DNA of 64,000 bases from Nocardioides lianchengensis (GCF_900101465.1 NZ_FMZM01000002.1:248001-312000); one strand, 5' to 3'; counted from the stretch's first letter, positions 24,722 to 33,712 are shown. Made by a program: numbers and translations. The notes: generated from the sequence alone by a model not told the origin.

Positions 24722-25732
24722 ATGTCCGAGACCCGCAACGTGATCATCATCGGCTCCGGGCCGTCCGGCTACACCGCCGCGGTGTACGCCGCACGCGCCA
24801 GCCTGCAGCCCCTGGTCTTCGAGGGCTCGGTGACCGCGGGCGGGGCGCTGATGAACACCACCGAGGTCGAGAACTTCCCCGGCTTCCGCGACGGCATCAT
24901 GGGTCCGGCCCTGATGGACGAGATGCGGGCCCAGGCGGAGCGCTTCGGTGCCGAGCTGGTCGCCGACGACGTGGTCGAGGTCGACCTGACCGGAGACCTC
25001 AAGATCGTGAAGACCGCCACCGACACCTACACCGCGCGCGCGGTCGTCCTGGCCACCGGCTCGGGCTACCGCAAGCTGGGCCTGCCCAACGAGGAAGAGC
25101 TCTCGGGGCGCGGGGTGTCGTGGTGCGCGACCTGCGACGGCTTCTTCTTCCGCGAGCAGCACATCGCGGTCGTGGGCGGCGGCGACTCCGCCATCGAGGA
25201 GGCCACCTTCCTCACCCGCTTCGGCTCGAAGGTCTCCCTGATCGTGCGCCGCGACGAGCTGCGCGCCTCCAAGATCATGCAGGAGCGCGCGTTCGCCGAC
25301 CCCAAGCTCGAGATCGAGTGGAACTCCGTCGTCGAGACCATCAACGGCTCCGACCGGCTGGAGTCGCTGACCCTGAAGGACACCGTCACCGGTGAGACCC
25401 GCGACCTGCCGGCCACCGGCCTGTTCATCGCGATCGGCCACGACCCGCGCTCGGAGCTGCTGGCCGGCCAGGTCGACCTCGACGACGACGGCTACGTGCA
25501 GGTCCAGCACCCCTCGACGGCCACCAATCTGCCCGGCGTCTTCGCGGCCGGCGATCTGGTCGACCACCACTACCGGCAGGCCATCACCGCGGCGGGCACG
25601 GGCTGCTCGGCCGCCCTTGACGCCGAGCGCTACCTCGCCGAGCTCGATCACTCGGCGCACACGGCCCAGCAGGCGCAGGACGGCGTCGCCGGGTCGGCGC
25701 TCTCGGAGCAGGTGCAGACCGCCGGTCTCTGA
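24722..25732 (+). CDS. trxB: Thioredoxin reductase (NADPH)
   Basis: This 336-residue low-molecular-weight thioredoxin reductase transfers electrons from NADPH through FAD to thioredoxin. The FAD fold begins with [20 protein letters not shown]. The redox pair is Cys135/Cys138 in WCATCDG. NADPH binding shows [12 protein letters not shown], and the FAD end motif is [18 protein letters not shown] 24722 follows GAGAGGA and is chosen over an upstream in-frame GTG. It lies 81 bp after the anti-sigma gene and has its own stress promoter. Confidence 0.97.
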   Translation: MSETRNVIIIGSGPSGYTAAVYAARASLQPLVFEGSVTAGGALMNTTEVENFPGFRDGIMGPALMDEMRAQAERFGAELVADDVVEVDLTGDLKIVKTATDTYTARAVVLATGSGYRKLGLPNEEELSGRGVSWCATCDGFFFREQHIAVVGGGDSAIEEATFLTRFGSKVSLIVRRDELRASKIMQERAFADPKLEIEWNSVVETINGSDRLESLTLKDTVTGETRDLPATGLFIAIGHDPRSELLAGQVDLDDDGYVQVQHPSTATNLPGVFAAGDLVDHHYRQAITAAGTGCSAALDAERYLAELDHSAHTAQQAQDGVAGSALSEQVQTAGL

Positions 25733-25746
25733 GCGACCGGATTCGG

Positions 25747-25772
25747 GGAACATCCTTCCCCGGACCGATGTT
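25747..25772 (+). promoter_or_regulatory. SigR/SigH-type promoter of trxA
   Basis: GGAAC (25747-25751), exactly 18 bp, then GTT (25770-25772) is a second perfect GGAAY-N18-GTT. It gives trxA its own disulfide-stress promoter with a leader of about 45 nt. Confidence 0.7.
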
Positions 25773-25823
25773 CAGGTAGTACAGACTTCCCGTCGCAGCA
25801 GTCATCGAGAGAGAGGCACAACC

Positions 25824-26153
25824 GTGGGCAACATCTCCGCCGTGACCGACGCCGAGTTCGAGGCGCAGGTCCTGAAGTCCGACAAGCCGGTCCTCGTGGA
25901 CTTCTGGGCCGAGTGGTGCGGTCCGTGCCGCCAGGTGGCCCCGATCCTCGACGAGATCGCCGGCAGCCACGGTGACAAGATCACCTTCTTCAAGATGAAC
26001 GTCGATGAGAACCCCGTGACGCCGTCGTCGTACCGCGTGACCGGCATTCCGACGATCAACGTCTACCAGGGCGGCGAGGTCGTCCGCACGATCGTCGGCG
26101 CCCGCCCGAAGGCCGCGCTGCTCAACGAGCTGTCGGAGTTCATCGGCAACTGA
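25824..26153 (+). CDS. trxA: Thioredoxin
   Basis: This 109-residue classical thioredoxin has the active site WCGPC (Cys32, Cys35), LVDFWAEW before it and the cis-proline loop TGIPTINVY. It reduces protein disulfides and is recharged by the TrxB encoded upstream. GTG 25824 follows a purine-rich GAGAGAGAGG site. The upstream open frame is not part of it. A long hairpin at 26181-26226 probably ends the message. Confidence 0.97.
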   Translation: MGNISAVTDAEFEAQVLKSDKPVLVDFWAEWCGPCRQVAPILDEIAGSHGDKITFFKMNVDENPVTPSSYRVTGIPTINVYQGGEVVRTIVGARPKAALLNELSEFIGN

Positions 26154-26169
26154 CGCCCCCGGCGTCCGC

Positions 26170-26838
26170 TCAGTCCTGAGAGGCCCTCGGCACGCTCCCG
26201 CTCACGCGGGAGGGTGTCGGGGGCCTCACCGGTTTCGGCGCCGGTCGGACGGCGCCGACGAGCCGCTCCAGGGCGGACTCCACCTCCTCGCGCCAGGTCA
26301 GGGCCGTGCGCAGGTCCATCCGCATCCGGGGGGTCGTCGGGTGCGGCCGCTGGGTCTTGAACCCCACGCTGCCGAGGAAGTCGGCGGGCACGGTGCACTG
26401 CGCCACCCCGCGCCGGGTGCGGTGCCCGAAGGCCTCGACGGCCGATACCCCGCCGCGCCCGATCAGGTCCCGCGCCATGCCCTGGACCAGGAGCCGGCCC
26501 AGACCGCCCCCGGTGCGCGCGGGATCGACGTACACGGTCGCGAGCAGGATGGCGTCCGGGGACACGGGCGCCGTGGGGAAGCCGGCCGCCCCGGGCAGGA
26601 ACGCCTCCGGGGCGTAGACCGCCAGGCCGGCGACCTCGTCGTCGACCAGCACCACGCGCCCGCAGGACCCCCACTCGCGCAGCACCTCGCTGAGCCAAGC
26701 CTCCTTCTCCTCGGCGGCCTCCTCGGGGCGCACCCGGGACCGGCGTACCGGGTCGAGCTCCCAGAACAGGCAGGTCCGCACCGGGTCGGGCAGGCGGGCG
26801 AGGTGGTCGACGGTGAGCCGGACCACCTTGCGGGACAT
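26170..26838 (-). CDS. GNAT-family N-acetyltransferase
   Basis: This 222-residue protein has a central GNAT fold. The acetyl-CoA site is visible as ILLATVYVDPARTGGGLGRL, which carries the RxxGxG/A loop in the variant form RTGGGLG. A conserved N-terminal segment (LFWELDPVRRSRV) and GRVVLVDDEVAGLAVYAP precede it. The C-terminal 35 residues are Pro/Arg-rich and low-complexity. ATG 26838 has GGGAGG six bases upstream. Substrate is unknown. It is divergent from the aminotransferase gene. Close relatives are found near parB/trxA in several actinobacteria, where it occupies the place of cwlM. Confidence 0.87.
   Translation of the reverse strand: MSRKVVRLTVDHLARLPDPVRTCLFWELDPVRRSRVRPEEAAEEKEAWLSEVLREWGSCGRVVLVDDEVAGLAVYAPEAFLPGAAGFPTAPVSPDAILLATVYVDPARTGGGLGRLLVQGMARDLIGRGGVSAVEAFGHRTRRGVAQCTVPADFLGSVGFKTQRPHPTTPRMRMDLRTALTWREEVESALERLVGAVRPAPKPVRPPTPSRVSGSVPRASQD
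26181..26226. terminator. 20-bp hairpin overlapping the GNAT 3' end
   Basis: Arms 26181-26201 and 26206-26226 pair over 20 positions with a single G-G mismatch and some wobbles. The loop is TCAC; the inner stem is CTCCCGC/GCGGGAG. It is about 28 bp after the trxA stop but lies inside the convergent GNAT coding end. It probably terminates trxA. Confidence 0.6.
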
Positions 26839-26902
26839 GGCACCTCCCAATCCGCGGGCCGCGGGTGCGGACGACCGCTGCATCATTCATGCTAGGGAGA
26901 TC

Positions 26903-28222
26903 ATGGAGAACACGCCCGCACGTCCGCCCAGCGCCCGGCTCGACTCGTACGTCGACCGCTACGCTGCGCGCACCGCGGGCATGACGGCCTCGGAGATCCG
27001 GGCCCTGTTCGCGGTGGCCTCGCGGCCCGAGGTGGTCTCCCTCGCCGGCGGCATGCCCAACATCTCCGGGCTCCCCCTCGACGTGGTCGGCGGCGCGATC
27101 GCCGACCTGGTCGCGACCCAGGGCCCGGTGGCGATGCAGTACGGCTCCGGCCAGGGCGTCCCCGAGCTGCGCGAGCAGATCACCGACGTCATGCGGCTCG
27201 AGGGCATCGAGGCCCACCCCGACGACGTCGTGGTCACGGTCGGCTCCCAGCAGGCGGTCGACCTGGTCACCCGGGTCTTCTGCGACCCCGGCGACGTGGT
27301 CATCTGCGAGGCCCCGTCGTACGTCGGGGCGCTGGGGGTCTTCAAGTCCTACCAGTGCGACGTCGTACACGCCGAGATGGACGCCGACGGTCTGGTCCCG
27401 GAGGCGCTGCGGCAGGCGATCGCCGCGGTCAAGGCGGCCGGCAAGACCATCAAGTTCCTCTACACGATCCCGAACTTCCACAACCCCGCCGGCGTGACCC
27501 TCGCGGCCGAGCGCCGCATCGAGATCCTCGACATCTGCCGCACCGAGGGCGTCCTGGTCCTGGAGGACAACCCCTACGGCCTCCTCGGCTTCGACCGCGA
27601 GCCGATGCGCGCGCTGCGCGCCGACGAGGCCGAGAACGTCATCTACCTGGGCTCCTTCTCCAAGACCTTCGCCCCCGGTTTCCGGGTCGGCTGGGCGCTG
27701 GCGCCCCACCCGGTCCGCGAGAAGCTGGTCCTGGCCCAGGAGTCGGCGACCCTCTGCCCGCCTCAGTTCTCGCAGATGGCGGTCTCGGCCTATCTCGCGA
27801 AGCACGACTGGCAGGGGCAGATCAAGCAGTTCCGCGAGATGTACCGCGAACGCCGCGACGCCATGGTCTCCTCGCTGGCCGACCTGATGCCCGCCGCCTG
27901 CCAGTGGAACGTCCCCTCCGGCGGCTTCTACGTCTGGCTCACCCTCCCCCCGGGCATCGACGCGAAGGGCATGCTCCCGCGCGCGGTGACCGCCCGGGTC
28001 GCCTACGTCCCCGGCACCGCCTTCTACGCCGACGGCTTCGGCAGCTCCCACATGCGGCTGTCCTTCTGCTACCCGACCCCGGAGCGCATCCGCGAGGGCG
28101 TGCGCCGCCTGGCCGGCGTCCTCGAGGCCGAGATGGAGCTGCGGGCCACCTTCGGCCCCGTGGTCCCCGCGCGGCAGGTCAACCCCCAGGGGTACGACGG
28201 CCCCAGCACCGACCTGAGCTGA
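26903..28222 (+). CDS. PLP-dependent aminotransferase (2-aminoadipate/KAT-II-like)
   Basis: This 439-residue class I/II aminotransferase has the PLP lysine Lys254 in GSFSKTFAPGFRVGW. PNFHNPAGVTL and LEDNPYGLLGF (PLP-binding Asp/Tyr region) and HMRLSFCYPTPERI (carboxylate-binding Arg) are also present. The N-terminal SLAGGMPNISGLPLD is typical of the LysN/KAT-II/MocR-type group. It acts in the cytoplasm on an amino acid or 2-oxo acid that cannot be named. Start ATG 26903 fits the domain boundary; the frame is open 90 bp further upstream. The gene is monocistronic or coupled with the acyltransferase 33 bp downstream. Confidence 0.9.
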   Translation: MENTPARPPSARLDSYVDRYAARTAGMTASEIRALFAVASRPEVVSLAGGMPNISGLPLDVVGGAIADLVATQGPVAMQYGSGQGVPELREQITDVMRLEGIEAHPDDVVVTVGSQQAVDLVTRVFCDPGDVVICEAPSYVGALGVFKSYQCDVVHAEMDADGLVPEALRQAIAAVKAAGKTIKFLYTIPNFHNPAGVTLAAERRIEILDICRTEGVLVLEDNPYGLLGFDREPMRALRADEAENVIYLGSFSKTFAPGFRVGWALAPHPVREKLVLAQESATLCPPQFSQMAVSAYLAKHDWQGQIKQFREMYRERRDAMVSSLADLMPAACQWNVPSGGFYVWLTLPPGIDAKGMLPRAVTARVAYVPGTAFYADGFGSSHMRLSFCYPTPERIREGVRRLAGVLEAEMELRATFGPVVPARQVNPQGYDGPSTDLS

Positions 28223-28243
28223 CTCCCCGCTCGTTCAGCGCTG

Positions 28244-28249
28244 TAGGTT
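28244..28249 (+). promoter_or_regulatory. -10 box of acyltransferase, leaderless
   Basis: TAGGTT ends 6 nt before GTG 28256. TTCAGC lies further upstream, but the spacing is short. Confidence 0.4.
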
Positions 28250-28255
28250 CGGTCC

Positions 28256-29017
28256 GTGCTGGACCTCACCTATCCCCCGATCATCGTCGCCGCCAAGACC
28301 GGTTTCCGGCTCCTCGGCCAGCGCATCGTGCTCAACGGCACCGAGAACGTGCCGCGCTCGGGTGGGGTGATGCTCGCCTTCAACCACATCGGCTACGTGG
28401 ACTTCGTGTACGGCGGCCTCGCCGCCAACCCGTCGAAGCGCCTGGTGCGCTTCATGGCCAAGCGGGAGATCTTCGACCATCGGATCGGTGGTCCGGTAAT
28501 GCGGTCCTTCCACCACATCGAGGTCGACCGCGGTGAGGGCGTGAAGTCCTTCAGCACGGCGGTGGACTTCCTGAAGCAGGGCGAGGCGGTCGGCATCTTC
28601 CCGGAGGCGACCATCTCGCGTTCCTTCGAGCTGAAGGAGTTCAAGACCGGCGCGACGCGGATCGCCGCCGCAGCCGGGGTCCCGCTGCTGCCGGTCGTCC
28701 TGTGGGGCACCCAGCGGATGATGACCAAGGACCACCCCCGTGACTTCTCGCGTGGCAAGACCATCGCGATCACCGTCGGGGAGCCGCTGCACCCGACCGG
28801 GGAAGATTCGGTCGCGGAAACCGCTCAGCTACGGGAGGCGATGAGCCGATTGCTCGACCAGACCATCGCGGCCTACCCCAGCGACGAGCAGCCCCCGGGC
28901 TCCTGGTGGCTGCCGGCCAGGCTCGGTGGTTCCGCACCGACTCCCGACGAGGCCAGCCGCCTCGACGCGGAGGAGAAGCGGCGCCGGGCCGAGAAGCGCC
29001 GGGCAGCCAAGGGTTGA
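28256..29017 (+). CDS. 1-acyl-sn-glycerol-3-phosphate acyltransferase (PlsC-like)
   Basis: This 253-residue LPLAT-family enzyme acylates lysophosphatidate or a related lysolipid at the membrane surface. It carries the catalytic FNHIGYVD (HxxxxD) and FPEATIS, a variant of FPEGTRS with Ala replacing Gly. Also present are KRLVRFMAKREIF and VPLLPVVLWGTQ. A charged Arg/Lys/Glu helix of about 20 residues ends the protein. It starts with GTG, probably leaderless. A perfect 18-bp terminator hairpin follows. Substrate preference cannot be read from the sequence. Confidence 0.88.
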   Translation: MLDLTYPPIIVAAKTGFRLLGQRIVLNGTENVPRSGGVMLAFNHIGYVDFVYGGLAANPSKRLVRFMAKREIFDHRIGGPVMRSFHHIEVDRGEGVKSFSTAVDFLKQGEAVGIFPEATISRSFELKEFKTGATRIAAAAGVPLLPVVLWGTQRMMTKDHPRDFSRGKTIAITVGEPLHPTGEDSVAETAQLREAMSRLLDQTIAAYPSDEQPPGSWWLPARLGGSAPTPDEASRLDAEEKRRRAEKRRAAKG

Positions 29018-29030
29018 TCTAGTCATTCAT

Positions 29031-29072
29031 CAACAAGCCGATAAGTCGTTTTGTCGACTTATCGGCTTGTTG
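29031..29072. terminator. Bidirectional terminator between acyltransferase and parB
   Basis: CAACAAGCCGATAAGTCG (29031-29048) pairs perfectly with 29055-29072 around the loop TTTTGT. It is unusually AT-rich for this region and sits between two convergent genes, 3 bp from the parB stop. Confidence 0.9.
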
Positions 29073-29074
29073 CT

Positions 29075-30028
29075 TTAGATCGGCCGGTCGTCCCGGTTGC
29101 GCGGGTCCATCACGTCCACGATGCGCCGCAGGTCGTCCAGCGAGGCGAACTCGACGGTGATCTTGCCCTTGGTGCGGCCGAGGTCGACCTTCACGCGGGT
29201 CTCCAGGCGATCGGACAGCCGCTCGGCCAGGTCGGCCAGGCCGGGAGCAGTCGGCTTGTTGCGCCGGGAACGACGCTGGGCGCCGCCGTGCTCCCCGACC
29301 GCGACGATCTCCTCGAGGCCCCGGACGCTGATCCCCTCGGCCACGACGCGCTGGGCCAGCCGGTCCTGGATCTCGGGGTCCTCCACGGCGAGCAGCGAGC
29401 GGGCGTGACCGGCCGAGAGGACGCCGGCGGCGACTCGTCGCTGGACCTCCGGGCTCAGCCGAAGCAGCCGCAGGGTGTTGCTGATCTGGGGGCGGGAGCG
29501 GCCGATCCGACCGGCCAGCTCCTCGTGGGTGCAGCCGAAGTCCTCCAACAGCTGCGAGTAGGCCGACGCCTCCTCCAGCGGGTTGAGCTGCGAGCGGTGC
29601 AGGTTCTCCAGGAGCGCGTCCCGGAGCATGTCGGTGTCCTCGGTCTCGCGGACGATCGCGGGGATCGTCTCGCGTCCGGCCTCCTGGGACGCGCGCCAGC
29701 GCCGCTCCCCCATGACCAGCTCGTAGGCGTCGGGGCCGGAGCGCCGGACCACGATCGGCTGCAGGAGGCCGATCTCCTTGATGGAGTGCACCAGCTCGGC
29801 CATCGCCTCCTCGTCGAAGACGGAGCGCGGCTGGACGTGGTTGGGAACGATCTGGCCGATCGGCAGCTCGGCGAAGTAGGCGCCCTCGACCGGGGCCAGG
29901 TCGCCGGGCTGCGGCTCCTGGCTCGCGTCCGCCTCGTCCGGCCGGGCCGACGGCGGCGGAGCGGTCGGGATGAGCGACCCGAGACCACGACCGAGACCGC
30001 GGCGCTGCTGGGGACGGCTGGCGTTCAC
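29075..30028 (-). CDS. parB: Chromosome partitioning protein ParB
   Basis: This 317-residue ParB binds parS and spreads by CTP-dependent sliding to organise the origin. The N-terminal tip ([13 protein letters not shown]) contacts ParA. The CTP pocket shows [22 protein letters not shown] and [15 protein letters not shown] helix-turn-helix ([17 protein letters not shown]) reads parS, and a C-terminal dimerisation domain ends the protein. Its start overlaps the parA stop by 4 bp. Two parS sites lie 1-3 kb upstream inside parA and rsmG. Confidence 0.97.
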   Translation of the reverse strand: MNASRPQQRRGLGRGLGSLIPTAPPPSARPDEADASQEPQPGDLAPVEGAYFAELPIGQIVPNHVQPRSVFDEEAMAELVHSIKEIGLLQPIVVRRSGPDAYELVMGERRWRASQEAGRETIPAIVRETEDTDMLRDALLENLHRSQLNPLEEASAYSQLLEDFGCTHEELAGRIGRSRPQISNTLRLLRLSPEVQRRVAAGVLSAGHARSLLAVEDPEIQDRLAQRVVAEGISVRGLEEIVAVGEHGGAQRRSRRNKPTAPGLADLAERLSDRLETRVKVDLGRTKGKITVEFASLDDLRRIVDVMDPRNRDDRPI

Positions 30029-31137
30029 GGGCGGACTCCCTTGGTGGCGATCTCGCGTGCGGCTTCGAAGTAGCTGAGCGCCCCGGGCGAGCCCGGGTCG
30101 TAGGTCATGACCGTCTGGGCGTACGACGGCGCCTCGGAGACCCGTACGGATCGCGGGATCGCGGTCTGCAGGACCTGGTCACCGAAGTGCTCGCGCACCT
30201 CGTCGGCGACCCCAGCAGCGAGCCGCGTGCGGGCGTCGTACATCGTGATCAGGATGGTGGAGACCGCGAGCTCGGGATTCAGGTGCGCCCGGACCATGTC
30301 GACGGTCTCGAGGAGTTGACCCAGCCCCTCCAGGGCGTAGTACTCCGCCTGGATCGGGATCATCATCTCGTCACCGGCGACCAGCGCGTTCAGCGTCAGG
30401 AGTCCAAGGGACGGCGGGCAGTCGATGAGCACGTAGTCGTAGCGCTCCTCGCCGATGCTCTCGTCGCCGACCAGCGGGTGTCCGTGCACCGCCCGTCGCA
30501 GCCGCCCCTCGCGGGCGACGACGCTGACCAGCTCGATCTCCGCGCCGGCGAGGTCGATCGTCGCCGGGACCACGTCGAGGCCGGGCACGTCCGGGCACGG
30601 TGTCGTCACGTCGGCGAGCATGGCGCCGTCGACCAGGAGGTCGTAGGTCGACGGCACCCCCCGCCGGTGCTCGATGTTCAGGGCCGTGGAGGCGTTCCCC
30701 TGGGGGTCGAGATCGATGACCAGGACCTTCTGACCGAGCTGGGCCAGGGCGGCCGCGACGTTGACCGTCGACGTCGTCTTCCCGACGCCCCCCTTCTGGT
30801 TCGCCACCACGAAGACCCGGGTCTCGGTCGGTCGGGGCACGGCTCGCCGGTTCGGTCCCGTCTGCCTGGCCATCACGATGTGCTCGGCGGCCCGGGCCAG
30901 CGGGGTGCTGTTGTCGGCCAGGTCGGACGCGTACGGCGCCACGTCCCCGGCCGTGCGGATCCGAAAGGTCACGGGTGTCTCCTCGGGCGTTTCACGTGAA
31001 ACATCGTCCGGCTCGCCCTGTGGAGAACTACCGGCAATCTGTGGATGGGCACGCTCAGCAGGGCGGTCCGGACCGGTGGAAAACTCTCCGGAGGGCTGAT
31101 CGTCCTGGCTACCGCCCGGCGGGAAATGCTGACTCAC
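30025..31137 (-). CDS. parA: Chromosome partitioning ATPase ParA
   Basis: This 370-residue deviant Walker ATPase works with ParB to move origins. It has the signature [32 protein letters not shown] and [16 protein letters not shown] 31137 overlaps the rsmG stop (GTGA) and gives an N-terminal extension like that of Streptomyces and mycobacterial ParA, including VSRET encoded by a parS site. A second start, GTG 30972, has the better GAGGAG site 7 nt upstream and would yield 315 residues without VSRET. Both forms keep the full ATPase. Confidence 0.95.
   Translation of the reverse strand: MSQHFPPGGSQDDQPSGEFSTGPDRPAERAHPQIAGSSPQGEPDDVSRETPEETPVTFRIRTAGDVAPYASDLADNSTPLARAAEHIVMARQTGPNRRAVPRPTETRVFVVANQKGGVGKTTSTVNVAAALAQLGQKVLVIDLDPQGNASTALNIEHRRGVPSTYDLLVDGAMLADVTTPCPDVPGLDVVPATIDLAGAEIELVSVVAREGRLRRAVHGHPLVGDESIGEERYDYVLIDCPPSLGLLTLNALVAGDEMMIPIQAEYYALEGLGQLLETVDMVRAHLNPELAVSTILITMYDARTRLAAGVADEVREHFGDQVLQTAIPRSVRVSEAPSYAQTVMTYDPGSPGALSYFEAAREIATKGVRP
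30988..31003. promoter_or_regulatory. parS site (15/16) within parA
   Basis: CGTTTCACGTGAAACA differs from the consensus TGTTTCACGTGAAACA only at the first base. On the coding strand it encodes VSRET near the ParA N-terminus. Confidence 0.93.
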
Positions 31138-31880
31138 GGGTTCTGCCTTCGCTGGGGTCGTCGGGGCTTGCGGCGCGGACGTGCAGACGGCCTCCGACCC
31201 GCGACAGGCGCAAGTGGCCACGATACTTGAGCGGGATCGGCCCACACCACTCGCAGGGCCACTGTTGTGGACGTCAGCACCTCACCGCCCAGCACCCGGA
31301 CCTCCGGATCGGCACAGCCCCACCGCTCCAACGCAGATCTGGAGGAGGCGACCTCCTCCTCGACCGACGAGCCCTTCATCGCCACCAACGCGCCCTCGGG
31401 CGCCACCAGCGGCATCGACCAGTCCAGCAGGCGGTCGAGGGGAGCCACTGCCCGAGACGTCACGACGTCGAACACCCTGGTCCCGTGCAGCGAGTCCGCG
31501 CGGCCACGCACCACCTCGACGTGCTCGAGCGACAGCTCATCGACGACCTCCTGCAGGAACGTCGTACGACGCAGCAGGGGCTCGACCAGCGTGACCTTCA
31601 GATCTGGCCGGGCAATGGCGACCACCAGACCCGGCAGTCCCGCACCCGACCCGATGTCCACGACCGACGCTCCCGATGGGAGGAGCTCGGCCAGCACCGC
31701 ACAGTTCAGCAGGTGCCGGTCCCAGAGCCGGGGGGCCTCACGAGGTCCGATCAGGCCACGGACCACACCATCGGTCGCGAGCCGGGCCGCGTAGGCCTCG
31801 GCCAGCGGAAGTCGCTCAGACGAGAACACCCTCCGCGCCACGTCGGGTGCGGAGGGTGTTTCACGTGAAACATCGTCCAT
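31134..31880 (-). CDS. rsmG: 16S rRNA (guanine527-N7)-methyltransferase
   Basis: This 248-residue SAM-dependent RsmG/GidB methylates G527 of 16S rRNA. The SAM motif is VVDIGSGAGLPGLVVAIARP, and RLWDRHLLNCAVL and TSRAVAPLDRLLDW are family blocks. The N-terminus MDDVSRETP is encoded by a perfect parS. A basic, Arg/Pro-rich C-terminal tail of about 20 residues is extra. It starts 4 bp after the jag gene and overlaps parA. Confidence 0.96.
   Translation of the reverse strand: MDDVSRETPSAPDVARRVFSSERLPLAEAYAARLATDGVVRGLIGPREAPRLWDRHLLNCAVLAELLPSGASVVDIGSGAGLPGLVVAIARPDLKVTLVEPLLRRTTFLQEVVDELSLEHVEVVRGRADSLHGTRVFDVVTSRAVAPLDRLLDWSMPLVAPEGALVAMKGSSVEEEVASSRSALERWGCADPEVRVLGGEVLTSTTVALRVVWADPAQVSWPLAPVAGRRPSARPRRKPRRPQRRQNP
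31857..31872. promoter_or_regulatory. Perfect parS site at the start of rsmG
   Basis: TGTTTCACGTGAAACA matches the bacterial parS consensus at all 16 positions. It is ParB's nucleation site near the origin and encodes VSRET in RsmG. Confidence 0.97.
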
Positions 31881-31883
31881 CGG

Positions 31884-32414
31884 TCAGCTCGGCAGGATCA
31901 CCACGTAGCGGCGCGGCTCAACGCCCTCGGACTCCGAGGAGAGCCCGGCCGCGGCGACAGCATCGTGGACGACCTTCCGCTCGAACGGGGACATCGCCTT
32001 GAGGGAGACCGACTCGCCGGAGGTTCGAGCCTCGGCGATCTTCTCGGCCGCCAGCGCCTCCAGCTCGGCACGACGGGCCGCACGAAAGCCCGACACGTCG
32101 AGCATCAATCGCGAGCGCTCACCCGTCTCGCGGTAGACCGCGAGCCGCGTCAGCTCCTGCAGCGCATCGAGGACCTCCCCCCGGTCACCGACCAGCTGGG
32201 AGAGGTCAGCCCCCACGATCGACACCGCCGCACGGTCGCCCTCGACATCCATGTCCAGGTCGCCGTCCAGGTCCGCGATGTCCAGCAGCTCCTCGAGATA
32301 GTCGGCGGCGATGTCGCCCTCCTGCTCGAGGCGGTCGACGCGCTCGTCAGTCGACGGCGTCTCCTGCTCGGTCGACTCCTCGGCGGCCGGGGCCTCGGTG
32401 ATCTCGTCGGTCAC
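31884..32414 (-). CDS. Jag/KhpB-type KH-R3H RNA-binding protein
   Basis: This 176-residue protein has an acidic N-terminus (about 1-45), a KH domain (about 45-110, with LSQLVGDRGEVLDALQEL in place of the GxxG loop) and a C-terminal R3H domain (about 115-170, LKAMSPFERKVVHDAVAAA, PRRYVVILP). Its relatives bind RNA and affect envelope growth and division. The gene lies between yidC and rsmG as in nearly all actinobacteria. Its start overlaps the yidC stop by 4 bp. Confidence 0.93.
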   Translation of the reverse strand: MTDEITEAPAAEESTEQETPSTDERVDRLEQEGDIAADYLEELLDIADLDGDLDMDVEGDRAAVSIVGADLSQLVGDRGEVLDALQELTRLAVYRETGERSRLMLDVSGFRAARRAELEALAAEKIAEARTSGESVSLKAMSPFERKVVHDAVAAAGLSSESEGVEPRRYVVILPS

Positions 32415-33442
32415 GACTCTTCTCCCTTGCTGGGGTTCTTCTGGTTCGGCTTCGCCTGCGCGCTTCCCGGCGGGCGCGTGCCGCCCTGCCGGCGCTGCTG
32501 GCGGGTCTGCTTCTTGGGCTGCTGACGGGTCGCCGCCCGCGGCTTCTCCTTGACGGCCGGGGCCTCAGGCTCGGCGACCAGCAGACCCTTCCGCTCGGCC
32601 TTGGCGCGGTCCCGGTCGACCTTGGCCTGGAAGGCCGGCGTGCCGGGGGCCGGGTTGTTCCGGATCACGTAGAACTGCTGACCCATGGTCCACAGGTTCG
32701 ACGTGGTCCAGTAGAGGAGCACGCCGATCGGGAACGCGACACCGCCGAGGCCGAAGGCGACCGGGAGGACGTAGAGCAGCATCTTCTGCTGCTGGGCGTA
32801 CGGCCCGCTCAGCGCGTCGGCAGGCATGTTCTTGCTCATCAGCTGGCGCTGCGTCGTGAAGGTGGTCGCGGTCATCGCCAGCACCAGGATCAGGGCGAGC
32901 ACCATCACGGCGCCATCGGGCTCGGCACCCCAGACCCGGGCCTGCCAGAAGCTCTCGGAGATCGGGAAGACACCGAAGATCTCGGACGCACCGAACTTGC
33001 GCGCCAGCTCCTCGGTCAGCAGACCGTGCGCGGTGCCGTTCTTCGCCGCCTGGTCGAGCAGCCGGAAGAGCGCGAAGAAGATCGGCATCTGCAGGAGCAG
33101 CGGCAGACAGGAGGCGAACGGGTTGGTGCCCGTGTCCTTGTAGAGCTTCATCGTCTCCTGGGCGAGACGCTCCCGGTCGTGACCGTACTTCTTCTGCAGC
33201 TCCTTGACCTTCGGCTGGATCAGCTGCATGTTCCGGCTGGACTTGATCTGCTTCACGAACAGCGGGATCAGCAGGATCCGGATCACCAGGGTCAGGCCGA
33301 TGATCGACAGCGCCCAGGAGGCGCCGCCCTCGGGGTCCAGGCCGATCTGCGTGAACAGCCAGTGCCACGAGAGCATGATCGCCGAGATCGCGTAGTACAG
33401 CGGCGTCATGATCAGGCTGCCGATGTCGCTGAAGATGCCCAC
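32411..33442 (-). CDS. yidC: Membrane protein insertase YidC/Oxa1
   Basis: This 343-residue YidC inserts membrane proteins alone or with SecYEG. The core shows five hydrophobic segments with SWALSIIGLTLVIRILLIPL, FVKQIKSSRNMQLIQPKVK (the coiled-coil hairpin), NPFASCLPLLLQMPIFFALF and VLYVLPVAFGLGGVAFPIG-type segments. The tail is Lys/Arg-rich (EKPRAATRQQPKKQTRQQRR), as usual for ribosome contact. No large periplasmic P1 domain is present, as in Gram-positive types. Confidence 0.96.
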   Translation of the reverse strand: MGIFSDIGSLIMTPLYYAISAIMLSWHWLFTQIGLDPEGGASWALSIIGLTLVIRILLIPLFVKQIKSSRNMQLIQPKVKELQKKYGHDRERLAQETMKLYKDTGTNPFASCLPLLLQMPIFFALFRLLDQAAKNGTAHGLLTEELARKFGASEIFGVFPISESFWQARVWGAEPDGAVMVLALILVLAMTATTFTTQRQLMSKNMPADALSGPYAQQQKMLLYVLPVAFGLGGVAFPIGVLLYWTTSNLWTMGQQFYVIRNNPAPGTPAFQAKVDRDRAKAERKGLLVAEPEAPAVKEKPRAATRQQPKKQTRQQRRQGGTRPPGSAQAKPNQKNPSKGEES

Positions 33443-33445
33443 GGA

Positions 33446-33712
33446 TCAGGCTCCTTGCTGGGGTGAGGGTGCGGCCACGCCGGAGCGCGGAGGACGGGTT
33501 CGAGAGGGCACCGGGTCGTAGCCACCGGCGGCCCAGGGGTGGCACCGGCCGAGCCGACGCATCGCGAGCCAGGAGCCCCGGATGCTGCCATGCTCCTGCA
33601 CGGCCTCCAGGGCGTACGCCGAGCAGGACGGGTGGTAGCGGCAGACCTGGCCGTACAGCGGGCTGATCACCGCGCGGTAGACACGGAGCAGGGCCACCAG
33701 GACGTGCTTCAT
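33446..33712 (-). CDS. yidD: Membrane protein insertion efficiency factor YidD
   Basis: This 88-residue YidD (UPF0161) assists YidC. It has the family core [36 protein letters not shown] and [17 protein letters not shown], with all three conserved cysteines. ATG 33712 overlaps the rnpA stop (ATGA); the longer frame to 33733 lacks support. Confidence 0.95.
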   Translation of the reverse strand: MKHVLVALLRVYRAVISPLYGQVCRYHPSCSAYALEAVQEHGSIRGSWLAMRRLGRCHPWAAGGYDPVPSRTRPPRSGVAAPSPQQGA

